Below are positions 16,658-25,919 of a DNA stretch of 64,000 bases, in pieces. The notes under the pieces were generated by a model. The model saw only the letters and a list, made by a program, of their open reading frames with translations. It was not told where the DNA came from and searched no databases. Within the stretch, counting starts at the first letter, position 1, and the number at the start of each line of letters is the position of its first letter. The stretch is from Clostridium aquiflavi (lineage in GTDB: Bacteria > Bacillota > Clostridia > Clostridiales > Clostridiaceae), in NCBI RefSeq assembly GCF_031344075.1, contig NZ_JAVJAN010000007.1:34057-98056 (forward strand), in the 5' to 3' direction. The position numbers and the translations under genes are program-made.

Positions 16658-17257
16658 TTAATTTACTCCAATTGATTTTAATATTTTCTCTAATGAGCCC
16701 GGCATTGGAACATAATAAAAATGTGCTCCAATCTCCTCTTGAGTATCATCTAAGAAAACTGTCTCTATGTCAAGTATATTTTCTTCATATTGACAAGATT
16801 CTATGAATGTTGTTGTTAAAATTGCACTAATCATATCATATGCAACTGCAGGAACTGATGGAATTATCTTAAGATTAGTGAACTCAGCTATTGCATTCAT
16901 ATATGACCCTGTAATTATGTTAGTTATTTCACATAAAACTGATTTTCCTAGTTCACTAGTAATTTCTTCCTCACAACCTGCTAATCTTTCAATCATAGTT
17001 TTAGCTCTATTGGCATTAAAAATTAAAAGAATATTCCCTGAAATATCTCCAAGTACTCTAATAACAATCCCTGCAACTTCTTCTTCACTATTCAATTCAA
17101 TAATATCTTCAAGTTTTACTATATTTACTGATGGTACTGTCATATCTATTTTTTCAGATATCATTACCGAAAGAGCAGTTGCAGCATTTCCAGCACCAAT
17201 ATTAGATACTTCTTTTAGTGCATCTAATTGCATACTATTGAAGTTGGCATATTCCAT
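16658..17257 (-). CDS. cheC: CheY-P phosphatase CheC
   Basis: The 199-aa CheC has two active-site repeats, LDALKEVSNIGAGNAATALSVM (near residue 12) and LGKSVLCEITNIITGSYMNA (near residue 103), each with the Glu and Asn that dephosphorylate CheY-P. In Bacillus, CheC also binds CheD and so tunes receptor deamidation; cheD is in this same operon. AGGAGG lies seven bases before the ATG. It lies 18 bases before cheY and 23 bases after cheA. Confidence 0.94.
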   Translation of the reverse strand: MEYANFNSMQLDALKEVSNIGAGNAATALSVMISEKIDMTVPSVNIVKLEDIIELNSEEEVAGIVIRVLGDISGNILLIFNANRAKTMIERLAGCEEEITSELGKSVLCEITNIITGSYMNAIAEFTNLKIIPSVPAVAYDMISAILTTTFIESCQYEENILDIETVFLDDTQEEIGAHFYYVPMPGSLEKILKSIGVN

Positions 17258-17280
17258 TTCATACCTCCTATAAAATTATA

Positions 17281-19314
17281 CTATAATAATGCTCCCACAT
17301 CTAATATTAAAGTAACTAAGCCATTACCTAATATAGTTGCTCCAATGTACTGATCTAATCCCTTTAATGTTTCACCAAGAGGCTTAATTACGATTTCTTG
17401 TTGACCAAGTAATGAGTCTACTAGTAAACCTATAGTTTTATCACCAACGTTTACTATTATAACAAATTTCTTTTCAGTTTCACCAGCCTCAATATCTAAT
17501 GTTTCATTAAGTCTTACTAACGGAATTACATTTTCTCTATAAATTATAACTTCTCTTCCATTACTTGTCTTTATATTTTCTTCTTTATAATCTATTACCC
17601 TATCAATAAATCCTAAAGATATGGCAAGAGTTTCTTCCCCTATCTTTACAAGTAAAGCTTGTATTATTTGTAATGTTAACGGAAGTTTTATTACAAATGT
17701 TGAGCCTTCACCCTCTTTACTAAATACATCTACTGTACCACCTAGAGATGAAATCTTTGTTTTAACAACATCCATTCCAACTCCTCTTCCAGATATATCT
17801 GTAACAACTTCATTAGTACTAAAACCTTGAGCAAAGATTAAATTCTTAATATCATTGTCTGACAATCCTTCAGTATTTATTCCCTTTTCTTCTGCTTTAG
17901 CTTTTACTCTTTCAACATTTATTCCAGCACCGTCATCTACTACTTTTATAAGTGCTTTAGTTCCTTCTTGATACGCAACTAATTTAACTGTACCAACTGG
18001 ATTTTTTCCTGCTGCAATTCTATCTTCTTTAGATTCAACACCATGATCTGCAGCATTTCTTAATAAATGTATTAATGGTTCACCAATTTCATCTATAACA
18101 GTTCTATCTAATTCAGTTTCAGCACCCTCTATGATAAAGTTTATCTCCTTATCTAATTCTATTGAGACATCTCTTATCATTCTTGGGAATCTATTAAATA
18201 CAGTATCTAATGGAAGCATTCTAATTTTCATAACTAAATCTTGAAGATCAGAAGTTGTTCTTCCTACTTGTTCTAATGTCTCATTCAATTCTGGTGATTT
18301 ATGATCCATTACTATTTGTTCAAGCCTTGTCCTATAAATAACAAGCTCTGAAACCATATTCATTAAGTTATCAATTCTTACTAGATCAACTCTTACTGAT
18401 TGATGAGCTTTTTTAGAATCTTTTTTAACTGAATTTGTTTTCTTTGCTCTACTTTCAGCTTTAGGTGCTGGCTTATTTTCCTTAACTTCTTGAGTTATAG
18501 GTTCAGATTTTTTTTGTTCATTTTCTTCTATTTCTTTAGCTAAAATCTCATTATTGATTTCCACCATAGAAACTTCAACTTTTTCAACTTCTGATATATT
18601 AGTTACTATGTTAGTTATTTCTTCAATTGTATTATGTGTTACTAAGATAAAGCTTAAATCTAAATCAAAGTCTTCATTTTCTATTTCCTCAGTTGAAGGC
18701 TTAGATTTTAAGATTTCACCATGATCTTCAAGATCTTTTACAATTAAAAAAGCTCTTGCTGATTTAAGTAGTGTATGTTCATTTATCTTGATTTTTACTT
18801 CCATTACATTGAATTCTTTTTCTTTTGCTTGTTTAATTACTGATAAATCATATTCATTTAATTCAAACGAAGAGTCCTTATCAACAATATCTTTAATTTC
18901 AACTTCTGTTGAAATTTCTACATTTTCAGTTTCTTTTTTAATTGATATATTTTCTAGTGCTTTTATAATATCTTCTATATCTACACTTTCTTCTGAAGAA
19001 CTTTGAATATTATCTATCATTCTTTCTAATGTATCTAAGCAATCAAATAGCACAGTTACAACTTGTTGAGTTACATTTAACTCTCCATCTCTAAATTTAG
19101 CTAATACATCTTCCATTTTATGAGTTAACTCTGCAACATCATTAAATCCCATAGTGGCAGCCATACCTTTAATTGTATGTGCTACTCTAAATATTTCATT
19201 AACCTTATCATTGTCTTCTGGATTTTGTTCTAAATCTAAAAGTGATTCATTCAAAGTTTGAAGATTATCTAAAGATTCTTCTAAAAACATAGTCATATAT
19301 TGAGATGTATCCAT
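17281..19314 (-). CDS. cheA: Chemotaxis histidine kinase CheA
   Basis: The 677-aa kinase has an Hpt domain with phospho-accepting H46 in VAHTIKGMAATMGF, a CheY-binding P2 domain at about residues 165-265, a Glu/Lys-rich linker, a dimerisation region from about residue 310, the HATPase domain with N-box LLRNAADHGVE, G1 DDGAGI and G2 GRGVGMDVV, and a C-terminal CheW-like P5 domain. It autophosphorylates under receptor control and passes phosphate to CheY and CheB. AAGGAGG lies six bases before the ATG. No chemoreceptor gene is in this window. Confidence 0.97.
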   Translation of the reverse strand: MDTSQYMTMFLEESLDNLQTLNESLLDLEQNPEDNDKVNEIFRVAHTIKGMAATMGFNDVAELTHKMEDVLAKFRDGELNVTQQVVTVLFDCLDTLERMIDNIQSSSEESVDIEDIIKALENISIKKETENVEISTEVEIKDIVDKDSSFELNEYDLSVIKQAKEKEFNVMEVKIKINEHTLLKSARAFLIVKDLEDHGEILKSKPSTEEIENEDFDLDLSFILVTHNTIEEITNIVTNISEVEKVEVSMVEINNEILAKEIEENEQKKSEPITQEVKENKPAPKAESRAKKTNSVKKDSKKAHQSVRVDLVRIDNLMNMVSELVIYRTRLEQIVMDHKSPELNETLEQVGRTTSDLQDLVMKIRMLPLDTVFNRFPRMIRDVSIELDKEINFIIEGAETELDRTVIDEIGEPLIHLLRNAADHGVESKEDRIAAGKNPVGTVKLVAYQEGTKALIKVVDDGAGINVERVKAKAEEKGINTEGLSDNDIKNLIFAQGFSTNEVVTDISGRGVGMDVVKTKISSLGGTVDVFSKEGEGSTFVIKLPLTLQIIQALLVKIGEETLAISLGFIDRVIDYKEENIKTSNGREVIIYRENVIPLVRLNETLDIEAGETEKKFVIIVNVGDKTIGLLVDSLLGQQEIVIKPLGETLKGLDQYIGATILGNGLVTLILDVGALL

Positions 19315-19325
19315 ATTATCCCTCC

Positions 19326-20093
19326 TTATATCTTTTTATAAATAAAGGTAGATGCTTTTTCAAAACCATATTCTTTATAATTATAAATGCTTTCAGTAGC
19401 ACCAACAAATAAAAGTCCACCTTTTTTTAATGAATTACTAAATCTTCTATAAATATTCTCTTTAGTATCATTATTAAAATAAATAACAACATTTCTACAG
19501 ATTATTAAATCAAAGTTAGTATCATATCTATCTAAAATCAAATCATGCTTCTTAAAAGTAACCATTGATTTGATTTTATTACTTATATAGTATTTATCGC
19601 CCTTATTCTCAAAATATTTACTTAAATCCTGATTTTTAATGTTTTTTATTTCATTATTAGTATATTCACCTATTTTAGCTTTAGATAAAATTGTATTATC
19701 TATATCTGTAGCAATTATGTTGTGTCTTCCTCTTGGAGCTATTTTATCTAACATCATTGAGATAGTATAAGGTTCACAACCAATTGAACATGCAGCACTC
19801 CAAATTTTTAAATTAGGATTATTAGGTAATAAATCTTTTGTTATTCTCTTTTCTAAATCATCAAATAATTCTGGATTTCTAAAAAACTCTGTAACATTTA
19901 TTGTTATAAAATCTAAAAACTTTTGTCTTTGAACTGGATCACTTTTTATAACTTTAGTGTATTCATCCAAAGATTTAATTCCAACTCTACTCATCAAGCT
20001 ATCAATTCTTCTATTAAGTTGATCTGGTTTATATGCTGATAAATTTATACCTAATTCTTTATGAACCCATTTATGAAAACCATTAAAATCCAT
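19326..20093 (-). CDS. cheR: Chemoreceptor methyltransferase CheR
   Basis: The 255-aa SAM-dependent enzyme methylates glutamates on chemoreceptors. It has the all-helical N-terminal CheR domain (residues about 1-75) and the catalytic domain with FITINVTEFFRNPELF, the SAM-binding IWSAACSIGCEPYTISMML near residue 98, and DLIICRNVVIYFN near residue 195. AGGAGG precedes the ATG by six bases. It follows cheB by nine bases. Confidence 0.96.
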   Translation of the reverse strand: MDFNGFHKWVHKELGINLSAYKPDQLNRRIDSLMSRVGIKSLDEYTKVIKSDPVQRQKFLDFITINVTEFFRNPELFDDLEKRITKDLLPNNPNLKIWSAACSIGCEPYTISMMLDKIAPRGRHNIIATDIDNTILSKAKIGEYTNNEIKNIKNQDLSKYFENKGDKYYISNKIKSMVTFKKHDLILDRYDTNFDLIICRNVVIYFNNDTKENIYRRFSNSLKKGGLLFVGATESIYNYKEYGFEKASTFIYKKI

Positions 20094-20102
20094 ACTTTCC
20101 TC

Positions 20103-21209
20103 CTAACGTTTTTTTACAATTTTAGTTACTTCATCACATATATTATTAAGTGGTAAAACTAAATCTACTTTACCTGTTTCAAATGCAGCTTTAGGCATTC
20201 CGTAAATAGTACAAGTTGATTCATCTTCTGATATTGTAATTCCACCATAATCTTTTATATTGCTTGTACCTTTAGCTCCATCTCTACCCATTCCTGTTAA
20301 AACTACAGATATTAAATTACCTCTGTATGCTTTTATAGCTGAATCAAAAAGTTTATCTACAGCTGGTCTAACTCCCCATATTGGATCTTCCTCATTAAGA
20401 TGAATTTTCCCATCTGTACCAACGGTCATATGATAACCACCCTTAGCAATATATATCACATTACTTTCTATTTTTAAGCCTTCTTCACCCTCTACGACTT
20501 TAAGATTACATATCTTATCTAATCTCTCAGAAAAAGCTTTTGTGAATCCTTGTGGCATATGTTGAACAACAAATATTGGTACTCCAATATTTGCTTCAAA
20601 CTTAGTTAATAATTGTTGAAGTGCCTTAGGACCACCAGTAGATGCACCAATAACAATAGCATCAATTCTCTTATTTTTAATTGTAACCATATTTATATGT
20701 TCAGATTTTTTAAAATCTTTTACTTTTGTGTCGTTATACAAATTAGTATTTTTTATTATAGTCTTAGAAGTATCTATTGATTTATTGCTTGTTCTAATTC
20801 TTATACCTCTTTTAGATATACTCTTAATTTTTTCAATAAGATTTTCTTGAACTTTTCTTATGTCTAAAGATATACTTCCTGATGGTTTAGTAACAAAATC
20901 AATTGCTCCATTTTCTAAACATTCCATTGTTTTTTCTGAACCTTTTGTTGTCAAACTACTTAACATTATTATTGAATAGTTCTTATTTTTTTTATGTAAT
21001 TCTTTTAATGTTTCTAATCCATCCATTTCAGGCATTTCTAAATCCAATGTTATAATATCTGGATTAAACTTATCAACTTTTTCAATAAGTTCTTTTCCGT
21101 TTCTTAATTTAGCTACAACTTCTATTTCATTGTCTTCTTCTATTATTTCTGATATCATTTTTCTCATGAAAGCAGAGTCATCAACAACTATAACTTTTAT
21201 TTTACTCAA
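20103..21209 (-). CDS. cheB: Chemotaxis methylesterase/glutamine deamidase CheB
   Basis: The 368-aa protein has a receiver domain with VVDDSAFMRKM and phospho-Asp in DIITLDLEMPEMDG, a Ser/Lys/Thr linker (residues about 135-165), and a methylesterase domain with catalytic Ser in IVIGASTGGPKAL, His in VVQHMPQGF and Asp in GMGRDGAKG. The frame is open to 21236, but TTG at 21209 is the likelier start: AGAGGTG ends six bases before it and the receiver domain starts at once (TTG-S-K-I-K-V). This also removes an overlap with cheD. It acts opposite CheR on receptors. Confidence 0.95.
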   Translation of the reverse strand: MSKIKVIVVDDSAFMRKMISEIIEEDNEIEVVAKLRNGKELIEKVDKFNPDIITLDLEMPEMDGLETLKELHKKNKNYSIIMLSSLTTKGSEKTMECLENGAIDFVTKPSGSISLDIRKVQENLIEKIKSISKRGIRIRTSNKSIDTSKTIIKNTNLYNDTKVKDFKKSEHINMVTIKNKRIDAIVIGASTGGPKALQQLLTKFEANIGVPIFVVQHMPQGFTKAFSERLDKICNLKVVEGEEGLKIESNVIYIAKGGYHMTVGTDGKIHLNEEDPIWGVRPAVDKLFDSAIKAYRGNLISVVLTGMGRDGAKGTSNIKDYGGITISEDESTCTIYGMPKAAFETGKVDLVLPLNNICDEVTKIVKKR

Positions 21210-21222
21210 TGTATTCACCTCT

Positions 21223-21711
21223 TTATAATTCCACAATTCCTATCCCCACTATTTTTAGTGTAACTTTGCCATCTAAAGCATCTAAAATCATGGTTCTTCC
21301 TTTGTTTCCGCCTACATCTTCGGCAATTATTTGAATTCTTTCTTCACTTAATGATTTCTTTACAGCTTGTATATTTCTCTTTCCTATGTCACCAACCATA
21401 CTTTTGTCTGAAAAACTAAACATAGAAGCTCCACCAGCTATTTTAGCTATTAAATTCCTCTTTTGACAACCTTTTGCTTCCATTTTTTTTATTAACAACG
21501 GAATTGCTAAATCAGCAAATTTCATTGGATTTGTCACATTTTTAAATTGTGTGCTATCAGGAAGCATTATATGAGATAATCCTGCTAGCTTGCTTCTTCT
21601 ATCATATAATGCTATCCCTATGCATGAGCCTAAGCCTATTGTCATTATTTTACCTGGTGAAGATACTAGATTTAAATCTGCTATTCCAACTTTAACGTCT
21701 GTATTCTCCAT
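21223..21711 (-). CDS. cheD: Chemoreceptor glutamine deamidase CheD
   Basis: The 162-aa protein has the CheD catalytic pair: Cys in TIGLGSCIGIALYD (near residue 30) and His in LAGLSHIMLPDS (near residue 48), followed by AKIAGGASMF and the Thr-containing RTMILDA segment. It deamidates receptor glutamines and interacts with CheC. AGGGGG lies five bases before the ATG. It sits between cheW2 and cheB with short gaps. Confidence 0.95.
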   Translation of the reverse strand: MENTDVKVGIADLNLVSSPGKIMTIGLGSCIGIALYDRRSKLAGLSHIMLPDSTQFKNVTNPMKFADLAIPLLIKKMEAKGCQKRNLIAKIAGGASMFSFSDKSMVGDIGKRNIQAVKKSLSEERIQIIAEDVGGNKGRTMILDALDGKVTLKIVGIGIVEL

Positions 21712-21719
21712 TTTACCCC

Positions 21720-22169
21720 CTAAAATATACTTTGTTCTTCCTCTATAGATAAAATTTTATCTACATCTAAAAGTATTACTATATTCTTATCTAATCTTAT
21801 CAAACCATTAATATAACTTCTTGATAATGTAGTTGTTATTTCAGGAGAAACCTCTATTAATTTACTATCAATATCTTTTACTTCATAAACATTTTCTACA
21901 ATTATTCCAAACTTGTTATTGTCTTTTTTTACAACTATTATTTTTTTTTCTTCTGATTGTTCATCATTTCCTAGATTAAACTTTGTTGATAAGCTTATTA
22001 TAGGTAATATGCTTTCTTGATAATTAATAACCCCTTTTACAAATCTAGGTGAATCTGGAAGAATTGTTGGTTCTTCATATCCTAAAATTCTTTCTATATC
22101 TTTTATATCAGAAGCATAATATTCATTATTCAAACCAAATATTAATATCTTCATTTCATTCATTGACAT
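21720..22169 (-). CDS. cheW: CheW-like chemotaxis protein (copy 2)
   Basis: This 149-aa CheW-fold protein has ILIFGLNNEYYASDIKDIERI at the start, then PRFVKGVINYQESILPIISLSTKF near residues 41-64 and YINGLIRLDKNIVILLDVDKIL near the end. It is more diverged from the 15860 copy than two recent duplicates would be, so the two may serve different receptor arrays. AGGAGG lies ten bases before the ATG. It lies between fapA and cheD. Confidence 0.9.
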   Translation of the reverse strand: MSMNEMKILIFGLNNEYYASDIKDIERILGYEEPTILPDSPRFVKGVINYQESILPIISLSTKFNLGNDEQSEEKKIIVVKKDNNKFGIIVENVYEVKDIDSKLIEVSPEITTTLSRSYINGLIRLDKNIVILLDVDKILSIEEEQSIF

Positions 22170-22183
22170 TATACCTTGACCTC

Positions 22184-24148
22184 CTACAATAGAAATTTAT
22201 CTACTACTATCATTCCATCTTTTCCTAAATACGCTTTTACATTTTTTGATGCTACATCTAATGTAAATTGTTTTTCACCAAAACAAAAAACTGTATTTTG
22301 ATATGCTATATCTGCTGTTATAACTCCTTTTTTAGATACTTCTAACCTAGTAAGTACGCCAGCTATACTTCCAACAGTCTTTAACTTAATTTCATCTTTG
22401 GCATGTAGTATTCCACCCCTACACACTGCTCCAGCTTGTGTAAATTCAATACTGTTTAAAGATGTTATTTTCGATACATATTGTCCTTTTCCAGTTATAA
22501 ATATACTACCAGATGCTTCTATTGTAGAGTCTTGAGCATAGTCCATATACACATCTACTGGAATAACTATTTCTTCTTCTAATACTTCTATTTCATTTAC
22601 TATCATATCTTTCAGCTCATAAAGCTCAGAATATTTTTTTATTTTTATAGGACCTAATCCTAGAATTTTTTTTCTAATAAAAGCTATCATATCATTATCA
22701 GTTGAGCTATTATTTTTCTCAAAACTTACTATAAGCATTGATAATCTAGGAATATTTTTAAATTTGCTTTCTATTAATATTTTAATAATTTCTCCATCTG
22801 ATTGATTATTATCTAAAATATTCTTATCTTTTATTTGTTTTGTGTAACTAATTAAAGACTCTATTATACTATCGTACTGTTTTAATATTTCTAAATGCTT
22901 TTTTTTATCAATATCATTTGCGCCTGCACTTACTTTTGAATTCAGTATATTGGCATATATGTTAACTTGTCCACTTGCTATGATAGTCGCTTCTTCTACA
23001 TTTTTTCTTACTGTTACTGAATTTCCTGCTTTTACTTGCGTTCCACTCTTTATGCTTCCACTTATTTCAACATCTCCAATAAAATCTATGTTCCCAGTTT
23101 TTATATCTACATCTTTTAATTCATATATTTTATTGACACTGTAAACTCCAGATTTACATGATGGTCTTCCTTCTATTGTTGAAATAACTTTGTTCTCCTC
23201 TAGCTTACATCCAGAACCAATTTTTATATTTATTTTTTTCGTTGTTTTTCTCTTGATTTCTTTTCCAAAGATATTCTTTCCATCTTTACCTTGTATCCCT
23301 TCTACTTTTTCTGCTAGTATCTGTCCAGCGCTTATATTAGATATTGAATACATATTTCTATAATCTATCTTTGCATTTTCATCTTTTAAAATTTTCTTTT
23401 TATCACTTTCAAAAAATACTTTAACTGTATCAGGAATATCTTCTACAACTTTATCACCTTGAGCAATTAATTCATTGCTAACGCAATCATCTTTACTTAT
23501 TTCCTTTATTCTATCATTTAGTAATCCATAAACAATATTATTCTCTTTTAAAATTGTTAATAGTTCATCATAGGTATATTTAGGTGGATATTCACCTTTT
23601 TTCTTTTTTGTTTCTAATTTAAGATCTCTACAACATGATTTATCGACTAACTCAAAGGAATATTCAGGAAAATAATTTATTGTTATATATGCTTCCATTT
23701 TCTCTTCTGAAGTAGTTATATCTATTTTTCTACTACTTTCTTTTGTCACATATTTAACTTCTATATTATCTAAAGCAGTAACTGCTGTTTTTGATGTACA
23801 TTCTTCTCCATTTATTAAAAGTTTAATTCCATTACATGGATGTATCATTACAGTTTCATTAGATTCATAGTCTAAGTTTTCAATTATTATTTCCCCATTT
23901 TCTACTTTTATCCCTTTATGAGTTTCATTTTCTTTATTACTCAATTTTTCATCTACTGTTAAGTCATTAATTTTATTAATTTTATTAATTTCATTAACTT
24001 TAGAAACTTCTATTTTTACTTTTTTCTTAAAAAAAATATTTTTTTGAGCAATAATAGTATATTCTAAGCACTCTTTTGGTACTTTTAATTCATTTGATGC
24101 TTTTTCAAGACATCCTTCTAATGTTGTAGCTGAAAATATTAAACTCAT
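22184..24148 (-). CDS. fapA: FapA/DUF342 family protein
   Basis: The 654-aa protein belongs to the DUF342 (FapA) group. There is a Jag-N-like opening (SATTLEGCLEKASNELKVP), a charged linker (residues about 55-100), a DUF342 N domain (YTYDELLTILKENNIVYGLL near residue 195), and a right-handed beta-helix with SISGQIL-like turns, DVEISGSIKSGTQVKAGNSVTVRKNVEEA and SIFITGKGQYVSKI. FapA affects flagellar or polar-organelle assembly in some bacteria, but its biochemical role is unclear. The ATG at 24148, nine bases after AGGGG, is preferred over a TTG at 24157. It is the first gene of the chemotaxis operon. Confidence 0.85.
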   Translation of the reverse strand: MSLIFSATTLEGCLEKASNELKVPKECLEYTIIAQKNIFFKKKVKIEVSKVNEINKINKINDLTVDEKLSNKENETHKGIKVENGEIIIENLDYESNETVMIHPCNGIKLLINGEECTSKTAVTALDNIEVKYVTKESSRKIDITTSEEKMEAYITINYFPEYSFELVDKSCCRDLKLETKKKKGEYPPKYTYDELLTILKENNIVYGLLNDRIKEISKDDCVSNELIAQGDKVVEDIPDTVKVFFESDKKKILKDENAKIDYRNMYSISNISAGQILAEKVEGIQGKDGKNIFGKEIKRKTTKKINIKIGSGCKLEENKVISTIEGRPSCKSGVYSVNKIYELKDVDIKTGNIDFIGDVEISGSIKSGTQVKAGNSVTVRKNVEEATIIASGQVNIYANILNSKVSAGANDIDKKKHLEILKQYDSIIESLISYTKQIKDKNILDNNQSDGEIIKILIESKFKNIPRLSMLIVSFEKNNSSTDNDMIAFIRKKILGLGPIKIKKYSELYELKDMIVNEIEVLEEEIVIPVDVYMDYAQDSTIEASGSIFITGKGQYVSKITSLNSIEFTQAGAVCRGGILHAKDEIKLKTVGSIAGVLTRLEVSKKGVITADIAYQNTVFCFGEKQFTLDVASKNVKAYLGKDGMIVVDKFLL

Positions 24149-24189
24149 AAAATTCAACCCCTATAAAAAATAATCTTTTTTTTAGTATA

Positions 24190-24200
24190 TCATATAGGAA
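24190..24200 (-). promoter_or_regulatory. Possible extended -10 promoter before the fapA-chemotaxis operon
   Basis: The minus strand carries TGATATACT, an extended -10 (TGnTATACT), about 40 bases before the fapA ATG. The -35 region is not recognisable. No SigD motif is present, so vegetative sigma control is the simplest reading. Confidence 0.35.
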
Positions 24201-24227
24201 AATAATTTTATATATAATACACTGTAA

Positions 24228-25031
24228 TTAATTACTTTTAATGTAACTAATAATCTTATTATTATAATATTTAATCAGCTTGTTAATAATTTCATTATTT
24301 TTTATCTTTATTGAATCAACTTGATTTATTGGCAATATTTTTGGAGATGTTCCTGATATAAACATACCATCTAACTTTTTTATATCAGAGTATTTATAAC
24401 TCACCTCTTCTACCTTTATGCCATTTTCAATAGCTATATCTATTATTTCTCCTCTAGTTACTCCAGGTAACACTGCTTTAACTGGTGATGTTAATAAAAC
24501 ATCATCCTTTATCATAAATATATTTGATTTACTGCCTTCAGTTATATATCCATTTCTGTCGACTAATATAGCCTCATACGCATTACTTTCTTTTATTTTA
24601 ATATTTACTTTTTCTCTAAAGCTTAAATTAACTATTTTTGCATTTGGATTATCTCTTTCACCAAAATATAAAATAGTTTTTACTCCATTTTGATACATTT
24701 TTTCATTTGGATATGAATGATTAATAAAGAATATTCTCATTACTTTTTCATTTACATTATAGGTGATTTTTACATTCCCCTCTAATTTCTCATTTTCTCT
24801 AACTAAATTTTCTATATCTTTTCTTATTTTAAAATTTTCTAAACAACAATCAACATTTATAAGTTTAAATGAGTTCTCCATTCTCAATAAATGATTTTCT
24901 AAAAATAATGGCTTTCCATGGATTATTCTTAGAACTTCATATATCACTTTTCCTGATGTTTCAATATCTTTTAAACTATTTATTCCTTTTATCTTAGAGT
25001 TTTCAACAAAAAATTTATTAATTGCTTCCAT
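24228..25031 (-). CDS. Class IV aminotransferase (BCAT / aminodeoxychorismate lyase-like)
   Basis: The 267-aa PLP enzyme has the fold-type IV pattern: EVLRIIHGKPLFLENHLLRME near residues 36-56, a probable PLP lysine in NAKIVNLSFRE, and EAILVDRNGYITEGSKSNIF, whose glutamate belongs to the cofactor site. Length suits 4-amino-4-deoxychorismate lyase (folate) or a D-amino-acid or branched-chain aminotransferase; the sequence does not decide between them. The ATG at 25031 follows GAAGGGG by eight bases; a GTG at 25067 would overlap the upstream phosphatase gene. It is likely co-transcribed with that phosphatase gene. Confidence 0.8.
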   Translation of the reverse strand: MEAINKFFVENSKIKGINSLKDIETSGKVIYEVLRIIHGKPLFLENHLLRMENSFKLINVDCCLENFKIRKDIENLVRENEKLEGNVKITYNVNEKVMRIFFINHSYPNEKMYQNGVKTILYFGERDNPNAKIVNLSFREKVNIKIKESNAYEAILVDRNGYITEGSKSNIFMIKDDVLLTSPVKAVLPGVTRGEIIDIAIENGIKVEEVSYKYSDIKKLDGMFISGTSPKILPINQVDSIKIKNNEIINKLIKYYNNKIISYIKSN

Positions 25032-25057
25032 ACTACATGCCCCTTCTATACCGGAAA

Positions 25058-25702
25058 TTATTTCCACCTTAATATTTCTATATCATGATTTTTCTTATAA
25101 TTAATCAGATATGGCTTTCCAACCAAATCTAAAAGTGGTTTATCTGATAATGAATCTGAAAACATATATGACTCTTTAAAATCCACATCTATTTTTTCTT
25201 CTTTAAGTACCTCTTTTAATCTTCTTACCTTTTCTTCACCTTTACAGTTAAATCCATCCATTTGCCTTAAGAACTTTCCATCACTAAATTTAAATTTAGT
25301 TCCTATTACTCTATCCACTTCTTTAACACTATAAAATTTATTTATATAAAATTCAGGTGATGCTGATATTAAATATATATCATACCCTTCAGATTTAAGT
25401 TTTTTCATCATATCCATAGCATCACTATATAAAAGATTGCTTAGTTTTTCTGTATAAAAACTTTCAACAACTTTATCTAATTCATCTTCACTTATTCCAT
25501 CTATAAACTTTAAGAACTTCTCTTTCACCATTTTTTCATCATAAAATTTCAATAAATACATTATTCCACAGTATAGTGCTCTTGGTAAAAATCTAATAGC
25601 CTTTATATCTTTCTTTATATAATACTTAAAAAACTCCATAAGTGTTTCTTTTTTTGTAATTGTATAATCTATATCAAAAATTGCAATTTTTTTCATATCC
25701 AA
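25058..25702 (-). CDS. HAD-IB family phosphatase (SerB-like)
   Basis: This 214-aa haloacid-dehalogenase-superfamily enzyme has motif I FDIDYTIT with the nucleophile and acid/base aspartates (residues about 9-16), motif II ISASPEF near residue 112, and motif III/IV with YMFSDSLSDKPLLDLVG near residue 180. Subfamily IB members dephosphorylate phosphoserine or related small molecules. The likely start is TTG at 25702, seven bases after AAGGAG; an ATG two codons later is too far from that site. It lies 26 bases before the class IV aminotransferase gene, suggesting a shared pathway, possibly amino-acid metabolism. Confidence 0.82.
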   Translation of the reverse strand: MDMKKIAIFDIDYTITKKETLMEFFKYYIKKDIKAIRFLPRALYCGIMYLLKFYDEKMVKEKFLKFIDGISEDELDKVVESFYTEKLSNLLYSDAMDMMKKLKSEGYDIYLISASPEFYINKFYSVKEVDRVIGTKFKFSDGKFLRQMDGFNCKGEEKVRRLKEVLKEEKIDVDFKESYMFSDSLSDKPLLDLVGKPYLINYKKNHDIEILRWK

Positions 25703-25728
25703 ATTCTTTCTCCTTAATTATAATTGCT

Positions 25729-25813
25729 ATAAAACACGCTTTGTTAGTTTAAAGTTAAGAGCTAAGAGTTGATAGTTCTCACCTCTTAATTCCACCCCTC
25801 TATAATCTTAGAT
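25729..25813. repeat. Degenerate copy of dispersed repeat family B
   Basis: CGCTTTGTTAGTTTAAAGTT and AGAGCTAAGAGTTGATAGTT resemble the left half of the copies at 10366-10525 and 33916-34071. The right arm (CACCTCTTAATTCCACCCCTC) is decayed. It lies between the aspartate-type aminotransferase terminator and the phosphatase gene. Confidence 0.45.
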
Positions 25814-25858
25814 TTTATCACCCCTTTAGCCTAGAAAGATTCTATATAATAATTTTCT

Positions 25859-25896
25859 TCAAAAAAACCCCATGTTTTCAACAAGAGGTTTTTTTA
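25859..25896 (-). terminator. Rho-independent terminator after the aspartate-type aminotransferase
   Basis: Arms AAAAAAACCCC and GGTTTTTTT close a stem with G-U pairs. On the minus strand it ends in seven U, about 24 bases past the stop at 25920. Confidence 0.8.
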
Positions 25897-25919
25897 AATA
25901 TTACTATATTAAAATCTAT

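Noticed and set aside
16803..17273. Plus-strand 156-codon frame opposite cheC
   Set aside because: It is a mirror frame of cheC with no ribosome site; cheC carries both active-site motifs.
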